Below the pieces are notes generated by a model, which saw only the letters and a list, made by a program, of their open reading frames with translations, searched no databases and had not been told where the DNA came from. From Peribacillus sp044761985 (lineage in GTDB: Bacteria; Bacillota; Bacilli; Bacillales; DSM-1321), in the NCBI RefSeq assembly GCF_044761985.1, contig NZ_JBIWDK010000001.1:124001-188000 (forward strand): a stretch of DNA of 64,000 nucleotides. The letters run 5' to 3'. Shown here in pieces: positions 1 to 9,062 of this stretch. Positions within the stretch are counted from its first letter, which is position 1, and each line of letters begins with the position of its first letter. The position numbers were made by a program, and so were the translations under genes.

Positions 1-8
1 GATCATAC

Positions 9-1037
9 ATGCTAACTGATCGTCAATTATTGATTCTGCAAGTGATAATCGAGGATTTTATCCATTCAGCCCAGCCTGTCGGGTCGCGAAGCTTGTCGAA
101 GAAAGATGAAATTACGTTCAGCTCGGCCACTATTCGCAATGAAATGTCTGATCTTGAAGAATTGGGTTTTTTAGAAAAAACTCATACATCTTCAGGAAGG
201 GTTCCTTCTGAAAAAGGGTATAGATATTATGTGGATCATTTACTTTCTCCTCAAGCTCCAAAAAAGAATGAAATGAAATTGTTGAAATCCGTGTTCGTGG
301 AGCGCATTTATGAACTGGAAAAGATTGTCCAAAAGTCAGCTAAGATACTCTCTGAATTGACGAATTACACGGCAATCGTTCTTGGCCCCAAAGTCAATGA
401 ACATAAGCTGAAAAAGATTCAAATCATTCCATTGAGTCCTGAAACGGCAATTGCAATCATCATCACTGACACAGGCCATGTTGAAAATCGAATGATTTCC
501 CTGCCTCCTTCTTTCGATATCAATGAAATCGAGAAGGTAGTCAATATTTTAAATGCCCGGTTAGTGGATGTACCGCTTGTCGAGCTGAAGGATAAGATCT
601 ATAAGGAAGTGGCGGTCTTATTGAGCCATCACATCCATAATTATGGATCGGTCGTTTCCGTTCTTGCGGACACCCTCACGGATACGAAACCGGAAAAAAT
701 ATTTTTCGGTGGTAAAACGAATATCTTGAGGCAGCCTGAGTTCCATGACATTGCAAAAGTCAGCACACTTTTATCCATGATCGAACAGGAACAAGGATTT
801 TATGATCTCATTACGAAAAACCCATCTGGCATTCATGTCAAGATTGGCCGGGAAAATCAAAATACCGTCCTTGAAGATTGTAGTTTGATTACCGCGACGT
901 ATTCAATCGGGCAGGAACAAGTGGGCACCTTGGCAATATTGGGTCCAACTCGAATGGAATATTCGAGAGTAATAAGTCTCCTTTCTTTTTTCTCGAAGGA
1001 TTTAACGACGTTGATGACAAAGCTGTATCAAAAATAG
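9..1037 (+). CDS. hrcA: heat-inducible transcription repressor HrcA
   Basis: HrcA represses class I heat-shock genes (dnaK and groE operons) by binding CIRCE operators and depends on GroEL for activity. The 342-aa product has the family's normal length. Residues 1-75 form the winged-helix DNA-binding part, with the conserved block SATIRNEMSDLEELG; a GAF-like dimerisation part follows. The ATG lies eight bases from the window edge, so its SD, its promoter and the expected CIRCE operator are outside the window. First gene of hrcA-grpE-dnaK-dnaJ, so it autoregulates its operon in relatives. Confidence 0.97.
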   Translation: MLTDRQLLILQVIIEDFIHSAQPVGSRSLSKKDEITFSSATIRNEMSDLEELGFLEKTHTSSGRVPSEKGYRYYVDHLLSPQAPKKNEMKLLKSVFVERIYELEKIVQKSAKILSELTNYTAIVLGPKVNEHKLKKIQIIPLSPETAIAIIITDTGHVENRMISLPPSFDINEIEKVVNILNARLVDVPLVELKDKIYKEVAVLLSHHIHNYGSVVSVLADTLTDTKPEKIFFGGKTNILRQPEFHDIAKVSTLLSMIEQEQGFYDLITKNPSGIHVKIGRENQNTVLEDCSLITATYSIGQEQVGTLAILGPTRMEYSRVISLLSFFSKDLTTLMTKLYQK

Positions 1038-1045
1038 GAGCAAAG

Positions 1046-1093
1046 GTAATAGTAAGGTGGCGGTAAAAGGGTTACCACCGCCCAACCTATTAC
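1046..1093 (+). other. long stem-loop between hrcA and grpE
   Basis: Arms GTAATAG and CTATTAC form the base. Above them GGTGGCGGTAA pairs with TTACCACCGCC with one wobble and one mismatch around a five-base AAGGG loop. There is no T run after it, so it is not an ordinary terminator. In B. subtilis the dnaK operon transcript is reported to be processed between hrcA and grpE; a role as a processing site or mRNA stabiliser here is inferred. Confidence 0.6.
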
Positions 1094-1134
1094 TTAAGCA
1101 TAAATTTGTATAATCCTTTAGGGGAGGTGAGATT

Positions 1135-1728
1135 GTGGAAAATAAAAACAATGAACAGACATTAAATAATGAAACAATCGAGGAAAGCACGGAAGAAGCG
1201 ATTTTTGCTGAAGAAGTGAATTCATCGGAAGAAACTCAGGAGGAAACTCCGGTAGAAAAAGATGAGCTACAGTTGGCTCAAGAAAAGATTCAGGAACTAG
1301 AAGCTAAAATCGAAGAAATGGATAACCGTTACCTTCGTTTGCAAGCTGATTTCGATAATTCTAGACGCCGTGCAAAGCTTGATATGGAAGCGGCTCAAAA
1401 ATATAGAGTGCAAGATATTGCCGGGAATTTGGTCGAGGCTCTTGATAACTTTGAAAGAGCGACTAAAATTGAAGCGGATAATGAGCAAACAAAGTCCCTT
1501 CTTCAAGGCATGGAAATGGTCTATAAAGGCATTATTGGTGCATTGGCGAAAGAAGGCATCGAACCGATCAATTCTGTCGGTGAAGAATTCGATCCTCGTT
1601 TGCATCAAGCCGTCATGCAAGTTCAAGATGAGAACTTCGGTTCGAACATCGTTGTGGAAGAATTCCAAAAAGGATATCTTCTTAAGGACCGAGTGATTCG
1701 CCCGGCCATGGTAAAGGTAAACGAATAA
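1135..1728 (+). CDS. grpE: nucleotide exchange factor GrpE
   Basis: GrpE releases ADP from DnaK in the DnaK-DnaJ-GrpE chaperone cycle in the cytoplasm. The 197-aa protein has the family plan: a very acidic, disordered N-terminus (residues 1-55), a long coiled coil (about 55-110) and a C-terminal beta domain ending in GYLLKDRVIRPAMVKV. The start is GTG, chosen because the strong SD AGGGGAGGTGA lies just upstream. It is 97 bp from hrcA and 39 bp before dnaK, clearly co-transcribed. Confidence 0.97.
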   Translation: MENKNNEQTLNNETIEESTEEAIFAEEVNSSEETQEETPVEKDELQLAQEKIQELEAKIEEMDNRYLRLQADFDNSRRRAKLDMEAAQKYRVQDIAGNLVEALDNFERATKIEADNEQTKSLLQGMEMVYKGIIGALAKEGIEPINSVGEEFDPRLHQAVMQVQDENFGSNIVVEEFQKGYLLKDRVIRPAMVKVNE

Positions 1729-1767
1729 AGAAATCATTACATATAAATATTGGGAGGTAGTGTAACA

Positions 1768-3609
1768 ATGAGCAAAATTATTGGTATTGACTTAGGTACT
1801 ACAAACTCTTGCGTATCTGTACTTGAAGGCGGGGAACCAAAAGTTATCCCGAATCCAGAAGGAAACCGTACAACACCTTCTGTTGTGGCATTTAAAAATG
1901 GGGAACGTCAAGTAGGGGAAGTGGCAAAACGCCAAGCAATTACGAACCCGAACACAATCATTTCCATTAAACGTCATATGGGTACTAACCATAAGGAAGT
2001 AATTGATGGAAAAGAATATTCACCGCAGGAAGTATCTGCAATCATCCTTCAATACTTGAAATCTTATGCTGAAGAATATCTTGGAGAAAAAGTAACAAAA
2101 GCGGTTATTACCGTGCCTGCTTACTTTAATGACGCTGAACGTCAAGCAACTAAAGACGCTGGTCAAATTGCTGGTCTTGAAGTGGAACGTATTATCAATG
2201 AACCTACAGCTGCAGCACTTGCTTATGGATTGGATAAAACGGAAGAAGACCAAACCATCCTTGTATTCGACCTTGGTGGCGGTACATTTGACGTATCCAT
2301 CATGGAACTTGGAGACGGAGTATTCGAAGTACGTTCAACAGCTGGTGACAACCGCCTAGGTGGAGACGACTTCGACCAAGTAATCATTGATTATTTAGTA
2401 GAAGCATTCAAAAAAGAGAATGGCATCGATCTTTCTAAAGACAAAATGGCTGTTCAACGTTTGAAAGATGCAGCTGAAAAGGCGAAAAAAGACCTTTCAG
2501 GTGTAACTTCTACTCAAATTTCATTACCATTCATCACAGCTGGAGATGCTGGCCCACTTCACTTGGACGTAACGATGACTAGAGCTAAATTTGATGAGCT
2601 TTCATCAAGTCTTGTTGAACGTACGATGGGACCTACTCGTCAAGCATTGAAAGATGCTGGACTTTCAGCTTCAGAAATCGATAAAGTCATCCTTGTTGGT
2701 GGATCTACTCGTATTCCTGCAGTAGTGGAAGCAATCAAAAAGGAAATCGGTCAAGAACCTAGCAAAGGCGTTAACCCTGATGAAGTAGTAGCAATGGGTG
2801 CTGCTATTCAAGGTGGCGTGTTAACTGGAGACGTTAAAGACGTGGTTCTTTTAGACGTAACTCCACTTTCACTTGGAATTGAAACAATGGGCGGTGTATT
2901 CACTAAGTTAATCGACCGTAATACAACGATTCCGACAAGTAAATCTCAAGTGTTCTCAACAGCAGCAGATAACCAAACAGCTGTGGATATCCATGTTCTT
3001 CAAGGTGAACGTCCAATGTCAGCGGATAATAAAACGCTTGGCCGTTTCCAATTAAGCGATATTCCACCTGCACCACGTGGAATTCCTCAAGTAGAAGTAA
3101 CATTCGATATTGATAAAAACGGTATTGTTAATGTTCGTGCAAAAGATCTTGGTACAAACAAAGAGCAAGCCATCACAATCAAATCATCTTCAGGTCTTTC
3201 TGATGAAGAAATCGAGCGTATGGTACGCGAAGCAGAAGAAAATGCCGATGCTGATAAACAACGTAAAGAAGAAGTGGAACTTCGTAATGAAGCCGACCAA
3301 CTTGTCTTCCAAACGGAAAAAACGCTTAAAGATCTAGAAGGTAAAGTAGACGAAGCGGAAGTAACAAAAGCGAACGAAGCGAAGGATGAACTGAAAGCTG
3401 CAATCGAGAAAGATGAGCTTGAAGAAATCCGTACGAAAAAAGATGCTCTAAACGAAATCGTTCAAGCTTTAACTATGAAGCTTTACGAAGAAGCGGCTAA
3501 AGCACAGCAAGCTGCCCAAGAGGGTGCTGGTGAAGCTGGAGCTCAAGACGATAACGTCGTTGATGCAGAATTTACAGAAGTGAACGAAGACGAAAAAAAT
3601 AAAAAGTAA
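1768..3609 (+). CDS. dnaK: molecular chaperone DnaK (Hsp70)
   Basis: ATP-dependent Hsp70 chaperone that folds nascent and stress-damaged proteins. The 613-aa protein carries the ATPase domain with phosphate loop DLGTTNS near the N-terminus and FDLGGGTFDVS near residue 170. The interdomain linker VVLLDVTPLSLGIE, the substrate-binding domain, and an acidic lysine-rich tail follow. The ATG with SD GGGAGG was chosen; an in-frame TTG 18 bases upstream sits in the SD itself. Codon use is strongly biased, as expected for a highly expressed gene. Confidence 0.98.
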   Translation: MSKIIGIDLGTTNSCVSVLEGGEPKVIPNPEGNRTTPSVVAFKNGERQVGEVAKRQAITNPNTIISIKRHMGTNHKEVIDGKEYSPQEVSAIILQYLKSYAEEYLGEKVTKAVITVPAYFNDAERQATKDAGQIAGLEVERIINEPTAAALAYGLDKTEEDQTILVFDLGGGTFDVSIMELGDGVFEVRSTAGDNRLGGDDFDQVIIDYLVEAFKKENGIDLSKDKMAVQRLKDAAEKAKKDLSGVTSTQISLPFITAGDAGPLHLDVTMTRAKFDELSSSLVERTMGPTRQALKDAGLSASEIDKVILVGGSTRIPAVVEAIKKEIGQEPSKGVNPDEVVAMGAAIQGGVLTGDVKDVVLLDVTPLSLGIETMGGVFTKLIDRNTTIPTSKSQVFSTAADNQTAVDIHVLQGERPMSADNKTLGRFQLSDIPPAPRGIPQVEVTFDIDKNGIVNVRAKDLGTNKEQAITIKSSSGLSDEEIERMVREAEENADADKQRKEEVELRNEADQLVFQTEKTLKDLEGKVDEAEVTKANEAKDELKAAIEKDELEEIRTKKDALNEIVQALTMKLYEEAAKAQQAAQEGAGEAGAQDDNVVDAEFTEVNEDEKNKK

Positions 3610-3660
3610 CCCTTTTGGGATGCTGAAATAGTGGGTAGTGAAATGCTGCCTGAAGTAGAA

Positions 3661-3697
3661 AAGTCAAAGTCAGGTTATCTTGGCTTTGGCTTTTTTT
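3661..3697 (+). terminator. Rho-independent terminator after dnaK
   Basis: AAGTCAAAGTCA pairs with TGGCTTTGGCTT over 12 bp with two G-U pairs and is followed by seven T. It would separate abundant grpE-dnaK mRNA from dnaJ, with dnaJ served by read-through or its own promoter. Confidence 0.85.
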
Positions 3698-3749
3698 ACA
3701 ATGGATGGAGCTAAATATAGGAATGATAGGGCTATAAAGAGATGAAATG

Positions 3750-3800
3750 ACAGTTTGAGGGGACATTCCCACTTCTTTTATGGATGGGTGTTCAAACTGT
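3750..3800 (+). other. inverted repeat in the dnaK-dnaJ gap
   Basis: ACAGTTTGA and TCAAACTGT are perfect 9-bp arms around a 33-base loop that can itself extend the stem (ACATTC with GGGTGT). The sequence after it is only moderately T-rich. Its role is unknown; it could be a second weak terminator or a structure just upstream of the dnaJ promoter. Confidence 0.5.
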
Positions 3801-3814
3801 TTGTGCTTTTCTAG

Positions 3815-3847
3815 TTGATTATTATCTTCCTACAGTGATAATATAAT
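3815..3847 (+). promoter_or_regulatory. possible SigA promoter for dnaJ
   Basis: TTGATT, an 18-bp spacer, then TAATAT overlapping a TATAAT that is three bases further on. It lies downstream of the dnaK terminator and 35-65 bp before the dnaJ ATG. An internal vegetative promoter before dnaJ would match what is recalled of the B. subtilis operon; here it rests on the motif only. Confidence 0.45.
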
Positions 3848-3881
3848 CTTTATGTGAATCGAATCGGGAGTGGATTTAGAT

Positions 3882-5003
3882 ATGAGTAAACGCGATTATT
3901 ATGAGGTGTTAGGCCTTTCGAAGAGTGCTTCGAAGGATGAAATCAAGAAAGCGTATCGAAAGCTCTCCAAACAATATCACCCTGATATTAATAAAGCAGA
4001 CGATGCTGCGGATAAATTCAAGGAAATTAAGGAAGCTTACGAAGTATTAAGCGATGAACAGAAAAAAGCCCATTATGATCAATTTGGGCATACGGATCCG
4101 AATCAAGGCTTCGGTGGTGGTCAAGACTTTGGTGGTTTTGGCGGATTCGAAGATATTTTCAGTAGTTTCTTTGGTGGTGGAGGTCGTAGAAGAGATCCTA
4201 ATGCACCTCGTCAAGGGGCCGATCTGCAATATACGATGACGCTTTCTTTTGAAGAAGCCGCATTTGGGAAAGATACAGAGATTGAAATTCCACGTGAAGA
4301 GAATTGTGATACATGTAAGGGCTCAGGTGCAAAGCCTGGTACAAAAGTCGAAAACTGTTCACACTGTCACGGAACTGGTCAGTTAAATGTTGAACAAAAT
4401 ACAGCTTTCGGGCGTATCGTTAACCGGAGAGCTTGTCACCATTGTCAAGGAACAGGTAAAATCATTCCGAATAAATGTTCAACGTGTAAAGGTGAAGGAA
4501 AAGTTCAAAAACGTAAAAAAATTCAAATCAAAGTACCTGCAGGTATCGATGACGGACAACAGCTTCGAGTTTCCGGTCAAGGGGAGCCTGGAATCAATGG
4601 TGGCCCATCCGGAGATCTATATGTAGTCTTCCATGTCCGTACTCATGAATTCTTTGAACGGGATGGCGATGATATTTATTGCGAAATGCCGATTACATTT
4701 GCCCAATCTGCGTTAGGAGACGAAATTGAAGTCCCAACCTTGCATGGCAAAGTTAAATTGAAGATTCCTGCCGGTACACAAACTGGTACGCGTTTCCGTT
4801 TAAAAGGAAAAGGCGTTTCGAATGTCAGGGGCTATGGACAAGGCGACCAGCATGTAATCGTATTGGTGGTCACTCCAAAGAAATTGACGGAAAAACAAAA
4901 AGAACTTCTTCGTGAGTTCAGCGAAATCAGTGGCCAATCAGGCATTGATGAACAAGAAGATGGCTTTTTCTCGAAGGTAAAGCGTGCTTTTAAAGATAGA
5001 TGA
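3882..5003 (+). CDS. dnaJ: chaperone DnaJ (Hsp40)
   Basis: Co-chaperone that delivers substrates to DnaK and stimulates its ATPase. The 373-aa type I protein shows the J domain with HPD at residues 33-35, a Gly/Phe-rich stretch (about 70-115), four zinc-binding CxxCxGxG repeats (CDTCKGSG, CSHCHGTG, CHHCQGTG, CSTCKGEG), and the C-terminal substrate-binding domains. The ATG giving MSKRDYY matches the family; an upstream in-frame GTG lies on the SD and is not used. Confidence 0.97.
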   Translation: MSKRDYYEVLGLSKSASKDEIKKAYRKLSKQYHPDINKADDAADKFKEIKEAYEVLSDEQKKAHYDQFGHTDPNQGFGGGQDFGGFGGFEDIFSSFFGGGGRRRDPNAPRQGADLQYTMTLSFEEAAFGKDTEIEIPREENCDTCKGSGAKPGTKVENCSHCHGTGQLNVEQNTAFGRIVNRRACHHCQGTGKIIPNKCSTCKGEGKVQKRKKIQIKVPAGIDDGQQLRVSGQGEPGINGGPSGDLYVVFHVRTHEFFERDGDDIYCEMPITFAQSALGDEIEVPTLHGKVKLKIPAGTQTGTRFRLKGKGVSNVRGYGQGDQHVIVLVVTPKKLTEKQKELLREFSEISGQSGIDEQEDGFFSKVKRAFKDR

Positions 5004-5039
5004 CTAAAAGTAAAAGAAGAGATCGGGAGTTGGTAGGTT

Positions 5040-5981
5040 ATGAAGTGGTCTGAATTTGCAATCCACACAACAAATGAAGCGGTTGAACCTGTTTCAAATA
5101 TCCTTCATGAGGCAGGTGCAAGCGGTGTTGTCATTGAGGATCCTCTTGAATTAGTCAAAGAACGTGAAAATGTCTTTGGCGAAATCTACCACCTGAACCC
5201 AGATGATTATCCGGACGAAGGTGTTTTGATCAAGGCGTACTTGCCGGTTAACAGCTTTCTTGGTGAAACGGTTGATGCTATTAAGGAATCCATCAATAAT
5301 CTCCTGCAATTTGAAATAGACCTAGGGAAGAACCTTGTTTCAATCAGTGAAGTGAATGAGGAAGAATGGGCAACTGCCTGGAAGAAATATTATAATCCAG
5401 TCAAGATATCCGAGCGATTCACCATTGTCCCTACTTGGGAAGACTATACGCCAGTAAGCAGTGATGAATTGATCATAGAACTGGATCCGGGCATGGCATT
5501 CGGGACGGGTACCCACCCGACAACCGTCATGTGTATCCAAGCCCTCGAACGTACTGTTGTACCGGGTGATCTTGTGGTTGATGTTGGAACGGGTTCTGGA
5601 GTCTTGAGCATAGCGTCCGCATTGTTGGATGCAAAACGAGTTCAGGCACTTGATTTGGATGAAGTGGCTGTTCGGTCGGCCATTCAAAATGTTGAACTGA
5701 ACAATGTTCAGGAAAAGGTCTCTGTTTCGCAAGGTAACTTATTGGATGGAGTAGATGAACGGGCGGATGTCGTAGTAGCCAATATTTTGGCCGAAGTGAT
5801 TATGCGCTTTACGGACGATGTTGCGAAAATCGTGAAACCTGGTGGGCATTTCATTGCCTCTGGAATCATTCAACCTAAAAAACAAGATGTGAAGGAAGCG
5901 ATTCAAGCTTCCGGATTCATAATTGTGGAAACCATCCAGATGGAAGATTGGGTTGCGTTCATTGCTAAAAGAAATGATTGA
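5040..5981 (+). CDS. prmA: ribosomal protein L11 methyltransferase PrmA
   Basis: SAM-dependent enzyme that trimethylates ribosomal protein L11. The 313-aa protein has the N-terminal L11-recognition domain, then FGTGTHPTT and the SAM-binding motif DVGTGSGVLSIA, and the NILAE catalytic loop. ATG is preceded by SD CGGGAG. It follows dnaJ by 36 bp and belongs to the distal part of the dnaK operon, as in B. subtilis (yqeT). Confidence 0.95.
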   Translation: MKWSEFAIHTTNEAVEPVSNILHEAGASGVVIEDPLELVKERENVFGEIYHLNPDDYPDEGVLIKAYLPVNSFLGETVDAIKESINNLLQFEIDLGKNLVSISEVNEEEWATAWKKYYNPVKISERFTIVPTWEDYTPVSSDELIIELDPGMAFGTGTHPTTVMCIQALERTVVPGDLVVDVGTGSGVLSIASALLDAKRVQALDLDEVAVRSAIQNVELNNVQEKVSVSQGNLLDGVDERADVVVANILAEVIMRFTDDVAKIVKPGGHFIASGIIQPKKQDVKEAIQASGFIIVETIQMEDWVAFIAKRND

Positions 5982-5990
5982 ATGATGAGT

Positions 5991-6034
5991 TACTCTGATT
6001 ATCTTATCCACAGGTAATCAGAGTACCTTTTTTT
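5991..6034 (+). terminator. terminator after prmA
   Basis: TACTCTGATTA and TAATCAGAGTA are a perfect 11-bp stem with a 13-base loop, followed two bases later by seven T. First of two terminator-like hairpins before rsmE. Confidence 0.85.
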
Positions 6035-6037
6035 ACG

Positions 6038-6106
6038 CTCAAACCTTGGCAAGGCACAAAGCATTCAAGGGAAGATGCCTTTGACTGCTTGCCTTTGAGT
6101 TTTTTT
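6038..6106 (+). terminator. second, long terminator-like hairpin just before rsmE
   Basis: The stem stacks CTCAAA with TTTGAG, GGCAAG with CTTGCC, and CAAAGCAT with ATGCCTTTG (one bulge), and ends in seven T. Only 24 bases separate the T run from the rsmE start, leaving no room for a promoter in between. It therefore looks like an attenuator, or a terminator that is partly read through. Confidence 0.7.
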
Positions 6107-6130
6107 AGACTAGACGGAGTAGGTGGCACT

Positions 6131-6883
6131 GTGCAACGATATTTTCTTAATGAAATGGACTTTCAGGGACAAACCGTGACCATTACAGGTGATGATTTTC
6201 ACCATATTGCCAGAGTCATGAGAATGGAACCTGGAGAGCGAATCATAACTGTAAAGGGCAGTGGCATGGCTGCAGTCACGGAAATCTCGGAAATTACGAG
6301 TGATACAGTTATAGGAAACATTTTAGAATGGAAGAATGAAGAAAAAGAACTTCCCGTCCAGGTGACGATAGCGAGCGGTCTGCCTAAAGGGGATAAGCTG
6401 GAGTATATCGTTCAAAAGGGGACGGAATTGGGCGCTTACAAGTTTATCCCTTTTATTGCGGCTCGTTCGGTGGTAAAATGGGACCACAAAAAGGTCGGCA
6501 AGAAACTAGAAAGACTCCAAAAGATTTCCAAGGAGGCGGCCGAGCAGTCCCACCGTACAGTTGTCCCTTCCGTGACCGAACCGATGTCAATCGCTCAAGT
6601 AACGGAGCTTGCTTCTGAATACGATCATTCATTAATCGCATTTGAAGAAGAGGCAAAGCGCGGTGAAACATCCGTGCTAGCGTCGGTGTTGGAAAACATC
6701 AGGGCTGGACAGTCGATTCTTTTCGTTTTTGGGCCTGAAGGGGGCCTAGCGGAAAAAGAAATCGAGAAATTAACATCTTCCGGTTTTGTAGCATGTGGAC
6801 TTGGACCTAGAATATTAAGAACTGAAACAGCACCTTTATATGCACTTTCCGCTGTTTCTTATCATGTAGAACTTTTGAGGTGA
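6131..6883 (+). CDS. rsmE: 16S rRNA (uridine1498-N3)-methyltransferase RsmE
   Basis: SPOUT-class methyltransferase that modifies U1498 of 16S rRNA using SAM. Residues 1-70 resemble the PUA-like domain; the knotted SPOUT domain shows FGPEGGLAEKEIE and LGPRILRTETAPLYAL at the C-terminus. The GTG start (VQRYF) with SD GGAGTAGGTGG was chosen because family members begin at MQRYF and because the longer in-frame opening runs through a terminator hairpin. Length is 250 aa. It ends six bases before mtaB. Confidence 0.93.
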   Translation: MQRYFLNEMDFQGQTVTITGDDFHHIARVMRMEPGERIITVKGSGMAAVTEISEITSDTVIGNILEWKNEEKELPVQVTIASGLPKGDKLEYIVQKGTELGAYKFIPFIAARSVVKWDHKKVGKKLERLQKISKEAAEQSHRTVVPSVTEPMSIAQVTELASEYDHSLIAFEEEAKRGETSVLASVLENIRAGQSILFVFGPEGGLAEKEIEKLTSSGFVACGLGPRILRTETAPLYALSAVSYHVELLR

Positions 6884-6889
6884 TGAAAA

Positions 6890-8227
6890 ATGGCAACGGT
6901 CGCTTTCCATACATTAGGCTGTAAAGTAAACCATTATGAAACAGAAGCTATTTGGCAATTATTTAAGACAGAAGGATATGACCGTGTTGAATTCGAAAAC
7001 ACATCGGATGTGTATGTCATCAATACGTGTACGGTAACGAATACGGGCGATAAGAAAAGCCGCCAGGTCATCCGTCGTGCTATCCGTAAAAACCCGAATG
7101 CCGTCATTGCAGTAACAGGATGTTACGCACAGACGTCGCCTGCTGAAATCATGGCAATCCCGGGCGTCGATATCGTGGTGGGCACACAGGACAGGGGAAA
7201 ACTGTTAGCATACATCGAACAATTCAAGGTGGAACGCGAACCGATTAATGCAGTTGGAAACATTATGAAGAACCGTGTATACGAAGAATTGGATGTACCA
7301 GCTTTTACCGACAGAACCCGAGCTTCTTTAAAGATCCAGGAAGGTTGTAACAACTTCTGTACGTTTTGTATCATTCCATGGGCACGTGGTTTAATGCGTT
7401 CCCGTGATCCAAAGGAAGTTATCCATCAAGCTGAACAGCTTGTCGAAGCAGGGTATAAGGAACTTGTGTTGACTGGTATTCATACAGGTGGTTATGGTGA
7501 CGACTTGAAGGATTATAATTTAGCCATGCTCTTGCGTGATTTGGAAGAGGTCGAGGGACTTAAACGGATCCGCATATCTTCCATTGAAGCGAGTCAAATA
7601 ACGGATGAAATCATTGAAGTGCTTACGAAGTCCAAAAAAGTGGTTCGCCATTTGCATATTCCGATTCAATCAGGATCAGATACTGTGTTAAAACGGATGA
7701 GACGTAAATATACGATGGATTTCTTCGGGGACCGTATCGAAAAATTAAAAGTGGCGCTTCCTGGCCTTGCCGTTACATCTGATGTCATTGTAGGTTTCCC
7801 TGGAGAAACCGAAGAAGAATTCATGGAGACATATAATTTCATCAAGAAATATAAGTTCTCTGAATTACATGTATTCCCTTACTCGAAACGCACAGGGACA
7901 CCAGCGGCACGCATGGATGATCAAGTGGATGAAGATGTGAAAAACGAACGTGTTCATCGCCTGATCTCTTTGTCCGATCAGCTGGCAAAAGAGTATGCTT
8001 CTCAATTCGAAGGAGAAGTACTGGAAGTGATTCCTGAAACACCATTGGAAAATGGGCTTTATGAGGGGTACTCCGATAATTATATGAAGGTTATTTTCCC
8101 GGCTACTGAAGAAATGGTTGGAGAAATCGTAAAAGTGAAAATTACACAATCCGGCTATCCACATAGTGAAGGACAGTTTGTTACGATTGTGAAAGATCTT
8201 CCATTACAACAAGCAGCTAATCTTTAA
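6890..8227 (+). CDS. mtaB: tRNA (t6A37) methylthiotransferase MtaB
   Basis: Radical-SAM enzyme that converts t6A to ms2t6A at position 37 of tRNAs decoding ANN codons. The N-terminal UPF0004 domain has the three cluster cysteines C11, C47 and C78. The radical-SAM motif CNNFCTFC supplies C153, C157 and C160. A C-terminal TRAM-like RNA-binding segment follows. ATG is preceded by AGGTGA overlapping the rsmE stop. It is the last gene of the heat-shock operon in B. subtilis (yqeV). Confidence 0.95.
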   Translation: MATVAFHTLGCKVNHYETEAIWQLFKTEGYDRVEFENTSDVYVINTCTVTNTGDKKSRQVIRRAIRKNPNAVIAVTGCYAQTSPAEIMAIPGVDIVVGTQDRGKLLAYIEQFKVEREPINAVGNIMKNRVYEELDVPAFTDRTRASLKIQEGCNNFCTFCIIPWARGLMRSRDPKEVIHQAEQLVEAGYKELVLTGIHTGGYGDDLKDYNLAMLLRDLEEVEGLKRIRISSIEASQITDEIIEVLTKSKKVVRHLHIPIQSGSDTVLKRMRRKYTMDFFGDRIEKLKVALPGLAVTSDVIVGFPGETEEEFMETYNFIKKYKFSELHVFPYSKRTGTPAARMDDQVDEDVKNERVHRLISLSDQLAKEYASQFEGEVLEVIPETPLENGLYEGYSDNYMKVIFPATEEMVGEIVKVKITQSGYPHSEGQFVTIVKDLPLQQAANL

Positions 8228-8255
8228 GACGGCGATTTATCGCTGTCTTTTTTTT
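8228..8255 (+). terminator. terminator after mtaB
   Basis: GACGGCGA pairs with TCGCTGTC around a TTTA loop and is followed by eight T; it starts right after the mtaB stop codon. Confidence 0.9.
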
Positions 8256-8382
8256 CTTCTTTTTAGAGTGATAACGGAACATAAGGGTATAGTTTATATA
8301 TATCGTCATTTTGAAATTATTATGGTATCATGAGAGGTACGGACAACTAGTTTTTTTTATGAATATTAAGGAGGATTACTAA

Positions 8383-9054
8383 ATGACACAAAATGTAGCA
8401 GGTTTAATCGATCACACTTTATTAAAAGCGGATGCAACGAAAGAACAAATAAAAGTTTTATGTGAAGAAGCAAGAGAATATAAATTCGCATCAGTATGCG
8501 TGAACCCAACTTGGGTGAAGTATGCTAGTGAGTTATTGGAAGGTTCAGAGGTAAAGGTTTGTACGGTTATAGGTTTCCCTCTAGGAGCGTCCACTCCTGA
8601 AACTAAAGCCTTCGAAACAAAAGATGCCATCAGCAACGGTGCGCATGAAGTTGATATGGTAATCAACATCGGTGCTTTGAAGGACAAGGATGATGAATTG
8701 GTTGAGCGGGACATTCGTGCCGTTGTCGCAGCAGCGACTGGTAAGGCCCTTTCAAAGGTCATTATTGAAACATCATTATTGTCAGAGGAAGAAAAAGTGC
8801 GTGCTTGCGAAATAGCTGTTAAAGCGGGAACTGATTTTGTTAAAACTTCAACAGGATTCTCAACAGGTGGTGCTACGGTTGAAGATGTAGCGCTTATGAG
8901 AAAAACGGTTGGACCGAATATCGGCGTTAAAGCTTCAGGTGGGGTTCGTAACACGGGCGATGCTGAGAAGATCATTGAAGCAGGAGCATCTAGAATTGGT
9001 GCAAGTGCTGGTGTATCCATTGTAAAAGGCTTAACAGCTGATTCTGATTATTAA
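8383..9054 (+). CDS. deoC: deoxyribose-phosphate aldolase DeoC
   Basis: Cleaves 2-deoxyribose 5-phosphate to acetaldehyde and glyceraldehyde 3-phosphate in deoxynucleoside catabolism. The 223-aa TIM barrel has the family length and the Schiff-base lysine in DFVKTSTGFS (around residue 152). SD AAGGAGG lies 8 bases before ATG. In B. subtilis deoC is in a deoR-linked operon with nupC and pdp; here it stands alone between terminators, so its control differs or is not visible. Confidence 0.96.
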   Translation: MTQNVAGLIDHTLLKADATKEQIKVLCEEAREYKFASVCVNPTWVKYASELLEGSEVKVCTVIGFPLGASTPETKAFETKDAISNGAHEVDMVINIGALKDKDDELVERDIRAVVAAATGKALSKVIIETSLLSEEEKVRACEIAVKAGTDFVKTSTGFSTGGATVEDVALMRKTVGPNIGVKASGGVRNTGDAEKIIEAGASRIGASAGVSIVKGLTADSDY

Positions 9055-9062
9055 TTTTCATG

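Noticed and set aside
8412..9020. 202-codon minus-strand open frame across deoC
   Set aside because: It is the shadow of deoC: no SD on that strand and no family-like content, while deoC itself is unmistakable.
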